64,000 nucleotides of DNA from Candidatus Cloacimonadota bacterium (GTDB lineage Bacteria > Cloacimonadota > Cloacimonadia > Cloacimonadales > TCS61): NCBI GenBank assembly GCA_021734835.1, contig JAIPIH010000009.1, positions 27,426-91,425 on the forward strand, given 5' to 3'. This document shows positions 46,418-56,276 of the stretch, in pieces. Under the pieces are notes generated by a model. That model worked only from the letters and a program-made list of their open reading frames with translations, made no database searches and was not told the origin of the DNA. The position numbers were made by a program, and so were the translations under genes. The first letter of the stretch is position 1; every line of letters begins with the position of its first letter.

Positions 46418-47830
46418 TTATTTTTCTTTTTGCCGAAAATAATCAGGATCAATTCCATATTTTTTAAATTTCTCATATAGATTTTGGCGTTTAATGTCGG
46501 ATAATTTTGCTGCTTTTGTAACATCTCCGTCACAATTATTCATCAAATTTTCAATGTAACTTTTTTCGAAAGACCTTTTTGCCTCCGGATATTTCTGACC
46601 AAAAAATTGGGCAGAATACGAATTCTTTCTTTTTGATTCATCCCTGTAAATATTATCCGGTAGATCATCCGGAATTATTGTGTCATGAGAACTAAGAGCT
46701 ACAGAATGTTCAATAGCATTTTTTAACTCCCTGATATTTCCTTTCCAGGTTTGATTCAATAACAGGGAAAGAGCTGCATCTGAAATTTTAAGTTCCGGTT
46801 TCTTATATTTATCAGAAAATTCTTTTATGAACTTGTTAACCAAGAGTTTAATATCTCCAACTCTCTCACGTAAAGGCGGAATATGCAAAAGTATAACATT
46901 CAACCTGTAATAAAGGTCTTCACGAAAATTAGCTTTATCAACTTCAGTTTTAATGTCTTTATTGGACGCAGCTATTATTCTAACATCAACACTTATATCA
47001 CTTTCACCACCAACTTGACGGATAATACCTTTTTCCAATACACGCAGTAGTTTAACCTGAAATGCAGGTGTTGTTTCAGTTATTTCATCCAGGAATAATG
47101 TCCCGCCGTTTGCTTCTTGGAAATAGCCAATCTTGTCTTTTATTGCACTTGTGAAAGCACCTTTTTTATGTCCAAAAAGCGTACTTTCCAGAAGAGCTTC
47201 TGGTAGGCTTCCACAATTGACAGCCACAAATTTTTTATTACTGCGTTTACTATTTTGATAAATCAGATCAGCAATAAGTTCTTTGCCAACTCCCGTTTCG
47301 CCGGAAATTAGAATGGTTGTATCGAGAGGAGCTATTTTCTTTACTTTTTCCATGATTTGCTGAATAGCAAGACTATTCCCAACAATGTGAGTTCGATCAA
47401 ATTCGCTGTCTAAGATTGTTCTTAATCTTTTTATCTCATCTTTCTGCCATTTAGTATTAAGTAGCTTATCAATTTTTATTTTCAATAATTCAAGGTCTTC
47501 AACAGGTTTTTCGATAAACTCATCAGCGCCTAATTTCATTGCCTCTACAGCCATTTCAATAGAAGCTTTTCCGCTTATGACCATTACAGCAATTTCCGGC
47601 CAGCTCTTTTTAATATTCTTAAGTAAACTCAACCCATCTTCACCCGGCATAACAAGATCAGTGAGAGCTATCTGATAAGAATTACTCCTAAGCATTTGTA
47701 TAGCTATAATTGCAGATTCAGCTGTATCAACATTGTATTCCTCTTCCAATTGACGACTAAATATATCTCTGGTATCTTTTTCGTCATCAACTATTAGAAT
47801 TCTGGCTTTTTGCAGATTATTTTCAAACAT
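46418..47830 (-). CDS. Sigma-54-dependent response regulator (NtrC family)
   Basis: This 470-residue regulator has a receiver domain with Asp58 (LTDLVMPGEDG), an AAA+ domain with Walker A GETGVGKE and Walker B GGTLFLDEI, and a Fis-type helix-turn-helix at about 430-465. The sigma-54 contact loop reads GAFTSA instead of GAFTGA, a tolerated variant. It would activate sigma-54 promoters when phosphorylated. In Pseudomonas and Geobacter the equivalent PilR controls pilA. Here the excellent sigma-54 promoter upstream of the pilin at 41.6 kb is the obvious local target, an inference. Confidence 0.93.
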   Translation of the reverse strand: MFENNLQKARILIVDDEKDTRDIFSRQLEEEYNVDTAESAIIAIQMLRSNSYQIALTDLVMPGEDGLSLLKNIKKSWPEIAVMVISGKASIEMAVEAMKLGADEFIEKPVEDLELLKIKIDKLLNTKWQKDEIKRLRTILDSEFDRTHIVGNSLAIQQIMEKVKKIAPLDTTILISGETGVGKELIADLIYQNSKRSNKKFVAVNCGSLPEALLESTLFGHKKGAFTSAIKDKIGYFQEANGGTLFLDEITETTPAFQVKLLRVLEKGIIRQVGGESDISVDVRIIAASNKDIKTEVDKANFREDLYYRLNVILLHIPPLRERVGDIKLLVNKFIKEFSDKYKKPELKISDAALSLLLNQTWKGNIRELKNAIEHSVALSSHDTIIPDDLPDNIYRDESKRKNSYSAQFFGQKYPEAKRSFEKSYIENLMNNCDGDVTKAAKLSDIKRQNLYEKFKKYGIDPDYFRQKEK

Positions 47831-47831
47831 A

Positions 47832-49940
47832 TTATTGTCCTTTGGTTACCGGTAAGATCAAAGTAAATGTTGTACCGTGGTCTAATTTGGATTCTACTTT
47901 GATCTCACCTCGATATTTTTCTATTATGTTCTTTGTAATAGCAAGTCCAAGTCCGAAACCTGTCCCGGATTTTTCGGTTTTAGTTGAAAAATAAGTTTCG
48001 AATATTTTTTCAATATTCTTTTGGGGAATGCCTTCACCGGAATCGGTGATCTCAATATACACAAATCCGGAGTTCTCGTAAGTTTTGATGGAAAGTTCTT
48101 TCTGGACTGAGTCTTTCATTGCCTGGATAGCGTTGTTGATAACATTTGCAGTGCAAAGACTAAGATCACCATATGATGCTGTTACATTTGGAAGGTTTTT
48201 TTGAAAATCAGTATTGAGTAATACATAATGTTTAAAGAATAAATTGTGTTTACAAAAATCGAGTTCCTGCGAAATTAACTTATTAACATCAATATTACGG
48301 TCTATTGAAATATTACTCTGTTTGACTTTAGTTAATAAACCTTTTACAGTCTGAGCAATATTCTTCCCTGCATCAATTATTCTGTCAATATCTGTATTTT
48401 CCTTTTGATTTTTCTTTATCAATTGTGCATAGCCTAAAATAGTATTTAGCGGAGAATTGATATTATGAACAATGCCCTCTATTCGCTTCCCAATATCCGC
48501 AAGTTTATTGCTTTTGATCAACTCTAATTCAAGAGATTTTCTTGCTTCAGCTTCTTTGATATGCTTGGTAACATCGATGATACTGCCGTAGAATTTTAAT
48601 CTTTTTTCATGAGTAACAGCCCTAATGTTCATAGTAATGTATTTTAGATTATTATTAGGATATATTTTTAAATTTGAAAATGTTACGGGTCCATCATATA
48701 ATTTCGCGAATTTATTGTCTTCCAGTCCCATTAATTCGCTGAGATTTTTATGGCTTATCTGATCTTCAGGAATTCCCAAAATTCGTACAAAACTAGGATT
48801 ATACAAGATCAATTCAAATCTATTATTGAGCCAGAAGATACCGGTATCGAGATTATCTGTAAGCTCTTTGTATTCACGTAGGATCTGACCATGTTTGGAT
48901 AGAGCTATATTCATAGTATTAAAAGAATTTACCATATCTCCCAGAACGCCTGAATAATTCTGTCCTTCAATTGGCTCTAATTTAGATGGATTCTTTGATA
49001 TGTCCTGCATTTTGTTTCTGATATATTTCACAGGGATCAAGATCGTATTGCTGAACCAGCTGCCTAACAGACTTACCATTATAAGAGTAATTGCTAGAAG
49101 TATCAGAATGAAAATTAGAATACTTTGTTGGATAAACTGATTTATATATCTTTTATAAGAGACAATAAAAATACCTGATGGTTCATCATCCAGATTATAA
49201 AAGATACTCATACCTACAGCATTGTCAATACTTAACTTCTGAACAGCAGTATCTAATTTTTCGTCTGCTAATTTTTCCACGATCTCGTTTATATTAGTAC
49301 TAAATTTAGCCAAATTACCCGGTAAGGAATTTTCGGTGAGTTTATCATCGTAAGAGATCAAACTTAACTGAAAATCAGAATTTAGTTTCAAAGAAGCTAA
49401 ATCGAAGTTATCAACCATGATGAGAACAGCTACCAGCTCAGTAACATCATTAGATACATAGATCGGATCATAATTGATCAAGAATAACTTACCACCATAA
49501 TTTCCAATGAAATTACCGGCGTTTTCTTTAGCAACATCGCGGATAATCTGAGAAAGATATTTGTCAATAAGCTGCCATTTTACACCGAAAAGATACCGTC
49601 TGTCTTTGGATAATATTGTAAGATTGTTAACATTGGATTGTTCATAATTATTTATTATATGATCGTTGAGGAGCTCAACGTTTTCATTCTGAATTGCCTG
49701 AGTTATTTTTATATCGGTTTTTAAACTCTTTAATAAAACCTGTTTTTCAAACTTAATTTCATTTTGCATTATCTTGAGTTTTGACAGGGTATTTTTAATA
49801 TTAACATCTTCGTATTGATTAATGCCATATCTTGCTAACTGCCATTCAATAAAGATCAAAGTTATCACTAGGATAAAGGTAATTATGAAAAACAATATAA
49901 AAATTCTCTTTTCCAGAGCGGTATTACGTTTTATAAACAT
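47832..49940 (-). CDS. Membrane sensor histidine kinase with PAS domain
   Basis: This 702-residue kinase has two membrane segments (about 12-30 and 270-294) bounding a periplasmic sensor domain, a HAMP-like linker, a PAS domain (about 360-460), DHp with His492 (IVHNINSPLNTILGY) and an HATPase domain (DSGEGIPQKNIEKIFETYFS, GTGFGLGLAI). It lies 1 base upstream of the sigma-54 regulator, so it is the likely cognate kinase. Confidence 0.92.
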   Translation of the reverse strand: MFIKRNTALEKRIFILFFIITFILVITLIFIEWQLARYGINQYEDVNIKNTLSKLKIMQNEIKFEKQVLLKSLKTDIKITQAIQNENVELLNDHIINNYEQSNVNNLTILSKDRRYLFGVKWQLIDKYLSQIIRDVAKENAGNFIGNYGGKLFLINYDPIYVSNDVTELVAVLIMVDNFDLASLKLNSDFQLSLISYDDKLTENSLPGNLAKFSTNINEIVEKLADEKLDTAVQKLSIDNAVGMSIFYNLDDEPSGIFIVSYKRYINQFIQQSILIFILILLAITLIMVSLLGSWFSNTILIPVKYIRNKMQDISKNPSKLEPIEGQNYSGVLGDMVNSFNTMNIALSKHGQILREYKELTDNLDTGIFWLNNRFELILYNPSFVRILGIPEDQISHKNLSELMGLEDNKFAKLYDGPVTFSNLKIYPNNNLKYITMNIRAVTHEKRLKFYGSIIDVTKHIKEAEARKSLELELIKSNKLADIGKRIEGIVHNINSPLNTILGYAQLIKKNQKENTDIDRIIDAGKNIAQTVKGLLTKVKQSNISIDRNIDVNKLISQELDFCKHNLFFKHYVLLNTDFQKNLPNVTASYGDLSLCTANVINNAIQAMKDSVQKELSIKTYENSGFVYIEITDSGEGIPQKNIEKIFETYFSTKTEKSGTGFGLGLAITKNIIEKYRGEIKVESKLDHGTTFTLILPVTKGQ

Positions 49941-49947
49941 TTAAAAC

Positions 49948-51864
49948 TCACTTTTTATTCAATATTTCCCTAACCTTTGAGCTAATTGATTCGTAACTGA
50001 AAGGCTTTCTGAGAAAATTAATATTAGGATTTGATTCGTAATTTTTTATTAGTTTGCTGTCAATATTGCCTGAGATAAATAGGGCTTTTATTTGCGGTTG
50101 GATCTGCTTTAATTTTTCCAATAGATCAGGTCCACTTAACTTTGGCATAGTAACATCTGAGATCAATAGATGAATTTTCTCCTGCTTCTTTTTAAATTGG
50201 CTGAGACCATCAATACCATCTAATGCGATTATCACTTCGTATCCCAGTTCTTCCAAGATCTCGGATAAATAATCCCTGATACTCTCCTCATCATCAACCA
50301 GCAGAATAGTCTCATTTCCCTTGATTTCAATTTTCGTTACTGTCTTTTCGGCTGTTTTCTGTTTTTTGGCATAATTTTTTTCTAAAGGAAAGAATATCTT
50401 AAATTCAGAACCTTTGCCTACTTCAGATGCAACGCGGATAACACCGTTATTTTGTTTTACAATTCCGAAAACCGTTGATAATCCCAAGCCGGTACCTTTT
50501 CCGATCTCTTTAGTTGTGAAGAATGGTTCAAAGATCTTCTCCTGAAGCTCTTCCGTCATTCCGCAACCGTCATCTTTAACTGAGATCATAACATAAGTTC
50601 TTGATTCATCCATCTTATTTCTTTTCAAAACATCCGGAGCAGGTTTCTTCTCACTTGTTGAAATTGTTATCCTGCCATGACCTTTAATTGCGTCTCGGGC
50701 GTTTACTATCAGATTAACAATCACTTGTTCGATTTGGCTTTTATCAGCAAAGATCATACAAGATTGACACTGAAAATTCGTTTTAAGTATTATCTCATCG
50801 CCAAGTAATCTTACCAGCATCTTTTCCAGATCGTGGATAGCTTCCTTGAGATCAATAATACTCTTCTCTGCTACTTGTTTTCTGGAGAAGCCTAATAATT
50901 GTTTTGTTAATCTTGCTGCTCGATCGCCGCAATCCTTTATCACTTCAATATCGCTGTATGCATCGCTATTATTATCCAGCTTCTTTAAAGCCAGATCGGA
51001 ATAGCCGTTGATGGCTGTGAGTAAATTATTGAAATCGTGGGCAATACCACCTGCAAGTTTCCCAACTACTTCCATTTTTTGGGATTGATACAGTTGATGC
51101 TGCACAATTTGTTTTTCGTCTTCTGCTTGTTTTCGCTGAGTTATGTCACGAGCTATTATCAGAAAAACCTGTTCATCATTAAAAGTGATAGAATTTTTAT
51201 GAAGTTCCACATACAATTTATCCCCATCTTTAGTGAAATTGCTGAAAACAGGAGATTCTGTTATTCCCCCAGCATTTAAATAATCTATAAGTTTTTGCAG
51301 TTCGTCTTCTAAGAATAGCTTATAAGGAGGAAGCGACAATAACTCTTGTTTTGAAAATTTATACTTCTTCAAAACAATATCATTACAATCTATAAATTTA
51401 TCAGCATTTTCTGATAAAATAAAGACCGGATCTGCAATACTATTGAAAAGCAATCGGTATTTTTCTTCACTTTGTTTAAGCTCGTTCTCCAATTTATAAC
51501 GGTAAAATGCCATTTCAATTGTAGCGTGAAGTTCATGCTCTTCGAAGGGTTTAATTAAATACCCAAAAGGCTCTGTAACCTTAGCACTATTTAAAATAGG
51601 TTCATTTGCATAAGCTGTAAGGTAGATTATTGGAACATTGTGTTTTGCTTTGATCTTTTGTGCGGTTTGGATCCCATTAAGTTTGCCGGCTAACATTATA
51701 TCCATTAACACCAAGTCGGGATTTAGTTGATCAAATTGTTCAATAACTTTTTCGCCATGAGATATGATATCAACTACTTCATAATCATAATGTAATAATG
51801 TTCTTTTTATATCTTCAGCAATGATCCTCTCATCTTCAACGATCAGCAATCTTTTTTTTAACAT
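49948..51864 (-). CDS. Hybrid receiver-PAS-kinase-receiver protein
   Basis: This 638-residue cytoplasmic hybrid kinase has a receiver domain at the N-terminus (LIVEDERIIAEDI, DLVLMDIML), a PAS domain (about 130-250), DHp with GGIAHDFNNLLTAINGYS, HATPase (VKDDGCGMTEELQEKIFEPFFT, GTGLGLSTVFGIV) and a second receiver at the C-terminus (LLVDDEESIRDYL, LLISDVTMPKLSGPDLL). It has no membrane segment. I chose the ATG at 51864 over an in-frame TTG at 51870 because AGG lies correctly before it. It precedes the membrane kinase by 7 bases and may feed a phosphorelay. Confidence 0.9.
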   Translation of the reverse strand: MLKKRLLIVEDERIIAEDIKRTLLHYDYEVVDIISHGEKVIEQFDQLNPDLVLMDIMLAGKLNGIQTAQKIKAKHNVPIIYLTAYANEPILNSAKVTEPFGYLIKPFEEHELHATIEMAFYRYKLENELKQSEEKYRLLFNSIADPVFILSENADKFIDCNDIVLKKYKFSKQELLSLPPYKLFLEDELQKLIDYLNAGGITESPVFSNFTKDGDKLYVELHKNSITFNDEQVFLIIARDITQRKQAEDEKQIVQHQLYQSQKMEVVGKLAGGIAHDFNNLLTAINGYSDLALKKLDNNSDAYSDIEVIKDCGDRAARLTKQLLGFSRKQVAEKSIIDLKEAIHDLEKMLVRLLGDEIILKTNFQCQSCMIFADKSQIEQVIVNLIVNARDAIKGHGRITISTSEKKPAPDVLKRNKMDESRTYVMISVKDDGCGMTEELQEKIFEPFFTTKEIGKGTGLGLSTVFGIVKQNNGVIRVASEVGKGSEFKIFFPLEKNYAKKQKTAEKTVTKIEIKGNETILLVDDEESIRDYLSEILEELGYEVIIALDGIDGLSQFKKKQEKIHLLISDVTMPKLSGPDLLEKLKQIQPQIKALFISGNIDSKLIKNYESNPNINFLRKPFSYESISSKVREILNKK

Positions 51865-51970
51865 GAACAACCTACTTTCTCCGAAATTTGTCTTAAAAAT
51901 ATTACATGTAACAAAAAGTATAAAAGTTTAAAAAGAGGTCAAATTGTTTTTAAACATGATTAAACTGCTG

Positions 51971-52003
51971 CAAAAAAATAGCCATCCAAAATTGGATGGC
52001 TAT
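51971..52003 (-). terminator. Terminator of the tRNA-Ser/Ser/Gln operon
   Basis: Bases 51978-51989 and 51992-52003 form a 12-bp perfect stem with a 2-base loop. On the minus strand a run of seven Ts follows (51978-51972). It sits just after tRNA-Gln, so it ends the tRNA transcript. Confidence 0.9.
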
Positions 52004-52005
52004 GA

Positions 52006-52080
52006 TGGTTGGGCCGAGAGGATTCGAACCCCTGAATGCATGGACCAAAACCATGTGACTTACCGCTTGTCGACGGCCCA
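52006..52080 (-). tRNA. tRNA-Gln (TTG)
   Basis: The minus strand folds into a full cloverleaf with acceptor arms TGGGCCG and CGGCCCA, anticodon loop TTTTGGT (anticodon TTG) and T-loop GGTTCGAATCC. The 3' CCA is encoded. It is last in a three-tRNA operon. Confidence 0.95.
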
Positions 52081-52098
52081 AAGATCTAAAAAATAATC

Positions 52099-52192
<94 letters not shown>

Positions 52193-52205
52193 ACATCAAT
52201 AATTC

Positions 52206-52291
52206 TGGCGGAGGATGAGGGACTCGAACCCCCAAGGGCAAAGCCCGGCGGTTTTCAAGACCGCTGTCTTACCAATTAGAACTAATCCTCC
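52206..52291 (-). tRNA. tRNA-Ser (TGA)
   Basis: Acceptor arms GGAGGAT and ATCCTCC enclose anticodon loop CTTGAAA (TGA) and a variable arm of GGGC-TTT-GCCC. CCA is encoded. The D arm is weakly paired but within the range seen in serine tRNAs. First gene of the operon. Confidence 0.9.
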
Positions 52292-52304
52292 TAAAAGATT
52301 TTAC

Positions 52305-52333
52305 AAATAATTTTCGGTACGAATTGATGTCAA
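52305..52333 (-). promoter_or_regulatory. Likely promoter of the tRNA-Ser/Ser/Gln operon
   Basis: Minus-strand TTGACA at 52333-52328, then 17 bases to TTATTT. The -35 lies 36 bases before the mature 5' end of tRNA-Ser(TGA), like the other tRNA promoters in this window. Confidence 0.45.
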
Positions 52334-52375
52334 ATTTTTTATTCCTATTTTAACTAATATTTTTCCCTGATTTTG

Positions 52376-53260
52376 TTATCTATAACCAAATTCTTTTAAC
52401 GCATTTGGCTTCTTCCGCCAGTTAGGTTTGATCTTTACCCAAAGATCTAATTTAACTCTTTTTTCAACAAGTCGGTGAATTTCTTTTTCGGCTTCAATTC
52501 TGACAGCTTTGATCTTGCTTCCGTTTTTACCCAGAATTATTGGTTTTTGAGATTTTTTTTCCAGCCAGATATTGGCAGCAATAGCAACTTTATTAGGAAA
52601 ATCGTGATATTGTTCAACTACAACGGTTGAAGCATAAGGAATTTCATCTCCAAAATTGAGAAAAATTTTTTCACGGATGATCTCCTGAACAAAAAACCTC
52701 ATCGGTAGATCGGATATTTCATCTGTTGCAAAATAGGGTGGATGAACTGGTAAGAGATCTACGATAGTTGATAACAACGACTTAAAATCATGTGTTTGCA
52801 AAACCGAAATAGGTGTTATCTGGTCAAAGTTATATTTGTGTAAAAGATCTAATTTTTTTTCAACAATGCTTTCCTCAACTAAGTCAGTCTTATTTAACAT
52901 TGCGATTTTAGGAATTGAAAGTTTCATGATAAGATCACAGATTTGTTTATCGTAATCGGTAGGGAATTTTTTTGCATCAGTTATAAACACAATAACATCT
53001 GAATCTTTTAGTGAGCTGTGAATATATTCCAACATTTTATTATGCAATTCATATCTTGCAGTAACAAATCCGGGAGTATCCATGAATATAATTTGTTTTT
53101 CGTTATCGGAAATAATTCCTTTGATCTGTTGTCTGGTTGTTTGAGGTTTAGGAGATATAATTGAAAGTTTTTCTCCCATTAATTTATTCATCAAAGTAGA
53201 TTTCCCAACGTTTGGTTTGCCGATAATTGCAACAAAACCAGCCCGAAAATTTGCATTCAT
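52376..53260 (-). CDS. era: GTPase Era
   Basis: This 294-residue GTPase binds 16S rRNA near its 3' end and is needed to mature the small ribosomal subunit. G1 is GKPNVGKSTLMN, G3 DTPGFV, and G4 NKTD. The KH RNA-binding domain follows (LGKNGSKIKAVRIEAE), with a C-terminal WVKIKPNWRK. It follows holA by 8 bases and is the last protein gene before the tRNA operon. Confidence 0.96.
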   Translation of the reverse strand: MNANFRAGFVAIIGKPNVGKSTLMNKLMGEKLSIISPKPQTTRQQIKGIISDNEKQIIFMDTPGFVTARYELHNKMLEYIHSSLKDSDVIVFITDAKKFPTDYDKQICDLIMKLSIPKIAMLNKTDLVEESIVEKKLDLLHKYNFDQITPISVLQTHDFKSLLSTIVDLLPVHPPYFATDEISDLPMRFFVQEIIREKIFLNFGDEIPYASTVVVEQYHDFPNKVAIAANIWLEKKSQKPIILGKNGSKIKAVRIEAEKEIHRLVEKRVKLDLWVKIKPNWRKKPNALKEFGYR

Positions 53261-53268
53261 TTACTTAC

Positions 53269-54288
53269 CTAACTCTTACAAATACGGTATATAAGTGTTT
53301 CAAGAATTATCGCATCTTTAAGATTCAAAGATTTAGCATCAATATCTGCCTGAAGTAGTAAGGCAAAGATCTTTCTTAATGAAGCAAAGGAGTAATTTTG
53401 AGCGTACCCGATATTATTTTTTCTAAACCGATAAAGGATCTCAGGGATATAACGTCTCTCTATCTCAGAATTGGTTATATTATTTTTTTGTAAAGCATTG
53501 ATACGCCAAAGCAATTGGAAAAAATTAGATAGCATAATAATGATAAAAACTGCTGATTCATTATTAGCGATCATATTTTCCAGAATGGTAAGCGATTTCT
53601 GCAGGTTTCTTTTACCCAATTCATTTTGCAGGTCATAAACTTTATTGGTGCGTGATCTGCCAACGGTATCTTTAACGTCATCCAGGGTAATCCTGCTTTT
53701 ACCTTTCGTATAGATTATTAATTTTTCCAATTCGTTAGCAGCAATTTGATAATCAAATTCAATACTTTGGGAGAAAAATTCCATTGATCCGGTATCCATT
53801 GTGATTTTTTTTTCGCGGACTTCATCTCTCAGCCATCTCAAAATATCAGAAGAATTGTAGGGGGAACGGCAGATTATTTTAAGTGCTTTTTCTATGATCG
53901 TTTTATTAGCTTTTATTCTCTCATCAATCTTTTCTGCAGTTAATACTAAAATTGAACTTGAAACAGGATTCTTGGAATATTCAGCAATTAAATTCTTATC
54001 TGAAACGCTCATCGAATCAAAATTTTTTAGTACGATAAAGCGATACTTAGCCAGGAAAGGTAACATTTCAAGTTGTTCAACAACATCAATTGCTGAATTA
54101 GTATCGGCATGAAATGTAACTGAATCAAAATCACTCGCTTGTAAATCCTTGAATTTACTTGAAATTTTTTTCAGTACCTGATCTTTCAAGTACGTTTCGG
54201 GTCCGAAAATATAGTAAATGGGTTTGATATTCTGGTCAGGAAATTTTTTTAAAAATTCATAATGCGGGATATCTCTGATCTTTGCCAT
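53269..54288 (-). CDS. holA: DNA polymerase III subunit delta
   Basis: This 339-residue protein is the delta subunit of the clamp loader, which opens the sliding clamp. The N-terminal PIYYIFGPETYLKDQ and the three-domain layout fit HolA; it has no Walker A, as expected for delta. It lies between uppP and era, 4 bases after uppP. A mild similarity to the recombination ATPase fold is family-typical. Confidence 0.9.
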   Translation of the reverse strand: MAKIRDIPHYEFLKKFPDQNIKPIYYIFGPETYLKDQVLKKISSKFKDLQASDFDSVTFHADTNSAIDVVEQLEMLPFLAKYRFIVLKNFDSMSVSDKNLIAEYSKNPVSSSILVLTAEKIDERIKANKTIIEKALKIICRSPYNSSDILRWLRDEVREKKITMDTGSMEFFSQSIEFDYQIAANELEKLIIYTKGKSRITLDDVKDTVGRSRTNKVYDLQNELGKRNLQKSLTILENMIANNESAVFIIIMLSNFFQLLWRINALQKNNITNSEIERRYIPEILYRFRKNNIGYAQNYSFASLRKIFALLLQADIDAKSLNLKDAIILETLIYRICKS

Positions 54289-54292
54289 AATT

Positions 54293-55093
54293 CTATCTAA
54301 AATACAGGATTAATGTAATTAATGAAATTACCCAACAATAATAAGCAAAGTACTTAAGTTTTTGTTTTTTTACAAACGAGATCAAGACAGCGATCACTGC
54401 GTACCCTGACAAGAAAGCACAAGAAGCTCCCAGAAAATAGGAAAGCCACATGGCTTTTTCTAGTTCCATAATAGCATTAAATTTGTGAATATTAGCTCCT
54501 AAAATTGCCGGAATAGAAAGTAAAAAAGAAAATCTAGCCGCATCCTCTCTACTCAGTCCGCAAAATAAGCCCACGGAGATCGTTGTTCCGGAACGTGATA
54601 TTCCCGGTAAGATCGCAACTGCTTGAGATAAACCGATAATAACTGATTTTTTTATTCCTATTTGATATTGCAAAAGGCCACTTGATTCTACTCTGTCCGA
54701 TATAAACAGTATCGTTCCTGTTAGTAGCAGCATAAGACTGGGAATATACAGTGCGGAAAATGCCTTAGTTAAAAGATCCTCAAATGCAAGTCCTAAAAGA
54801 GCTGTTACCAAAGTGGCAATCAATAAATATAATAAAGTTTTCCGATTGTGGAAATCTGCTTCTTCTGTACTTTTAAATACAATTAAAGATCTTATCAGTG
54901 AAAAAATATCTTTGCGGAAGAATATCAATACAGCTAACAGGGATCCTAAATGCAAGACTATTTCAAAACTTATATTGGGACTTTTAAAATTTAGATAGTG
55001 TTCTGCCAGCACAAGATGGCCGGAGCTGCTGATCGGAAGAAATTCCGTAAGGCCTTGGATAATGCCTAAAAACATTACTTTTAAAATTTCCAT
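54293..55093 (-). CDS. uppP: Undecaprenyl-diphosphatase UppP
   Basis: This 266-residue membrane enzyme recycles undecaprenyl pyrophosphate to the monophosphate carrier for peptidoglycan and glycan synthesis. It has GLTEFLPISSSGH (Glu17, His26) and LPGISRSGTT, the two conserved BacA/UppP motifs, with about eight membrane segments. It confers bacitracin tolerance in other bacteria when overexpressed. It follows the deacetylase gene by 10 bases. Confidence 0.96.
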   Translation of the reverse strand: MEILKVMFLGIIQGLTEFLPISSSGHLVLAEHYLNFKSPNISFEIVLHLGSLLAVLIFFRKDIFSLIRSLIVFKSTEEADFHNRKTLLYLLIATLVTALLGLAFEDLLTKAFSALYIPSLMLLLTGTILFISDRVESSGLLQYQIGIKKSVIIGLSQAVAILPGISRSGTTISVGLFCGLSREDAARFSFLLSIPAILGANIHKFNAIMELEKAMWLSYFLGASCAFLSGYAVIAVLISFVKKQKLKYFAYYCWVISLITLILYFR

Positions 55094-55103
55094 AACAAAG
55101 TTT

Positions 55104-56276
55104 CTAAATTATTTCCGGTACATTAGTTTTAAATAAATCAGATACTGGTACTAATTGAAAATCAAGTTTGTTAATCTCTTTAATGAATTTTTCTAAGAAA
55201 ATATATCTATCTCTAGTAGCACAATGAGTAATAACCAGAATTTTATCTCTTTGTTTAGCTAGATTTTGTAATTTTTGCAATTTTATCGCTAGGGTTTTTT
55301 CTGTTATCTTTGGCGTATCGAGGAAAAATTGATTTTGATAGGCCGGGATCAGCATTTCTTGTGCAACTTTATAAGCTATTGATGCTTGGGAAGTACGGCT
55401 ATCAACGAAAAAGAGATCGTGTTTTTTTAACACTTCTAAAACATATTTCATCACAGTTTCATCAGTTGTAGCAAAAGATCCCATATGATTATTTGCTCCC
55501 TTGCATAAGGGAAGCTCAGAGATGTAGTTTTCAACTCGGTTTTTTATCTCTTTCTCAGATAGCTGTACATAAATAGCTTTTGCCCCCGGATTATCTTTTG
55601 GATAGCTGACCGGCTCCATTGGCATATGTATCATTGTTTCATGCCCCGATTCATTAGCTTTAAGCATGACTAGTTTGGAATATTTCTGGTGTGGAAGGAT
55701 TGCAAATGTAATATTTTTATCAAGACTACAGAAATCATCTAACAATTTATTATTACGAATACCAAAATCATCTACAACAACAGCTAATTGAATTTTCCGT
55801 TCTGATTTATCTCTCTCAGAACTATAATAGAGATTTACGAAAAATTTCTGAGAATCATGAGGATCTTCAAATTCCAGTATCTGCTTATTTCCATTGTTCT
55901 TCTCGATACCGTTTATTAATCTTCCTCCGATCTGTTCTACTTGTCCCGTCACAATAATATTTGCATAATTAAGATCTAAGTGTGCTTCATCAACACCCAT
56001 AGAAATATAAATAGCTTCATCACCAACATGATTTTTATAATTTTCATCAGACACTCCCAATAACAATTTAGCATGGATGATAGCATCTAGAACAGATATC
56101 TCTTGAGTTTTGGGGTTTACTACTACTTTATTATTCATCCGCTTGGGACCAAGAATGAGTCTATTGATTTTTCCAAAATTTACTAAGATCAATAATAAGA
56201 TAAATCCTATAAACAACAAGACGTAAAATAAATTTTTATCTATTGAACCCTGATGAATCCGTTTTCTGTTTCTCAT
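55104..56276 (-). CDS. Divergent polysaccharide deacetylase family protein (YibQ-like)
   Basis: This 390-residue protein has an N-terminal membrane segment and a divergent polysaccharide deacetylase domain (YibQ family) in the second half: VVVDDFGIRN, TFAILPHQKYS, MIHMPMEPV, GANNHMGSFAT and ITHCATRD. The DDFG and NHMGS motifs are family hallmarks. The role in cell-envelope polysaccharide is inferred. I chose ATG 56276 over an upstream frame start at 56315 because AGGAGAG lies before it. Confidence 0.87.
   Translation of the reverse strand: MRNRKRIHQGSIDKNLFYVLLFIGFILLLILVNFGKINRLILGPKRMNNKVVVNPKTQEISVLDAIIHAKLLLGVSDENYKNHVGDEAIYISMGVDEAHLDLNYANIIVTGQVEQIGGRLINGIEKNNGNKQILEFEDPHDSQKFFVNLYYSSERDKSERKIQLAVVVDDFGIRNNKLLDDFCSLDKNITFAILPHQKYSKLVMLKANESGHETMIHMPMEPVSYPKDNPGAKAIYVQLSEKEIKNRVENYISELPLCKGANNHMGSFATTDETVMKYVLEVLKKHDLFFVDSRTSQASIAYKVAQEMLIPAYQNQFFLDTPKITEKTLAIKLQKLQNLAKQRDKILVITHCATRDRYIFLEKFIKEINKLDFQLVPVSDLFKTNVPEII

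Noticed and set aside
51917..51942. TTGACC and TATACT upstream of the hybrid kinase gene
   Set aside because: The 14-base spacer is too short for me to call a promoter.
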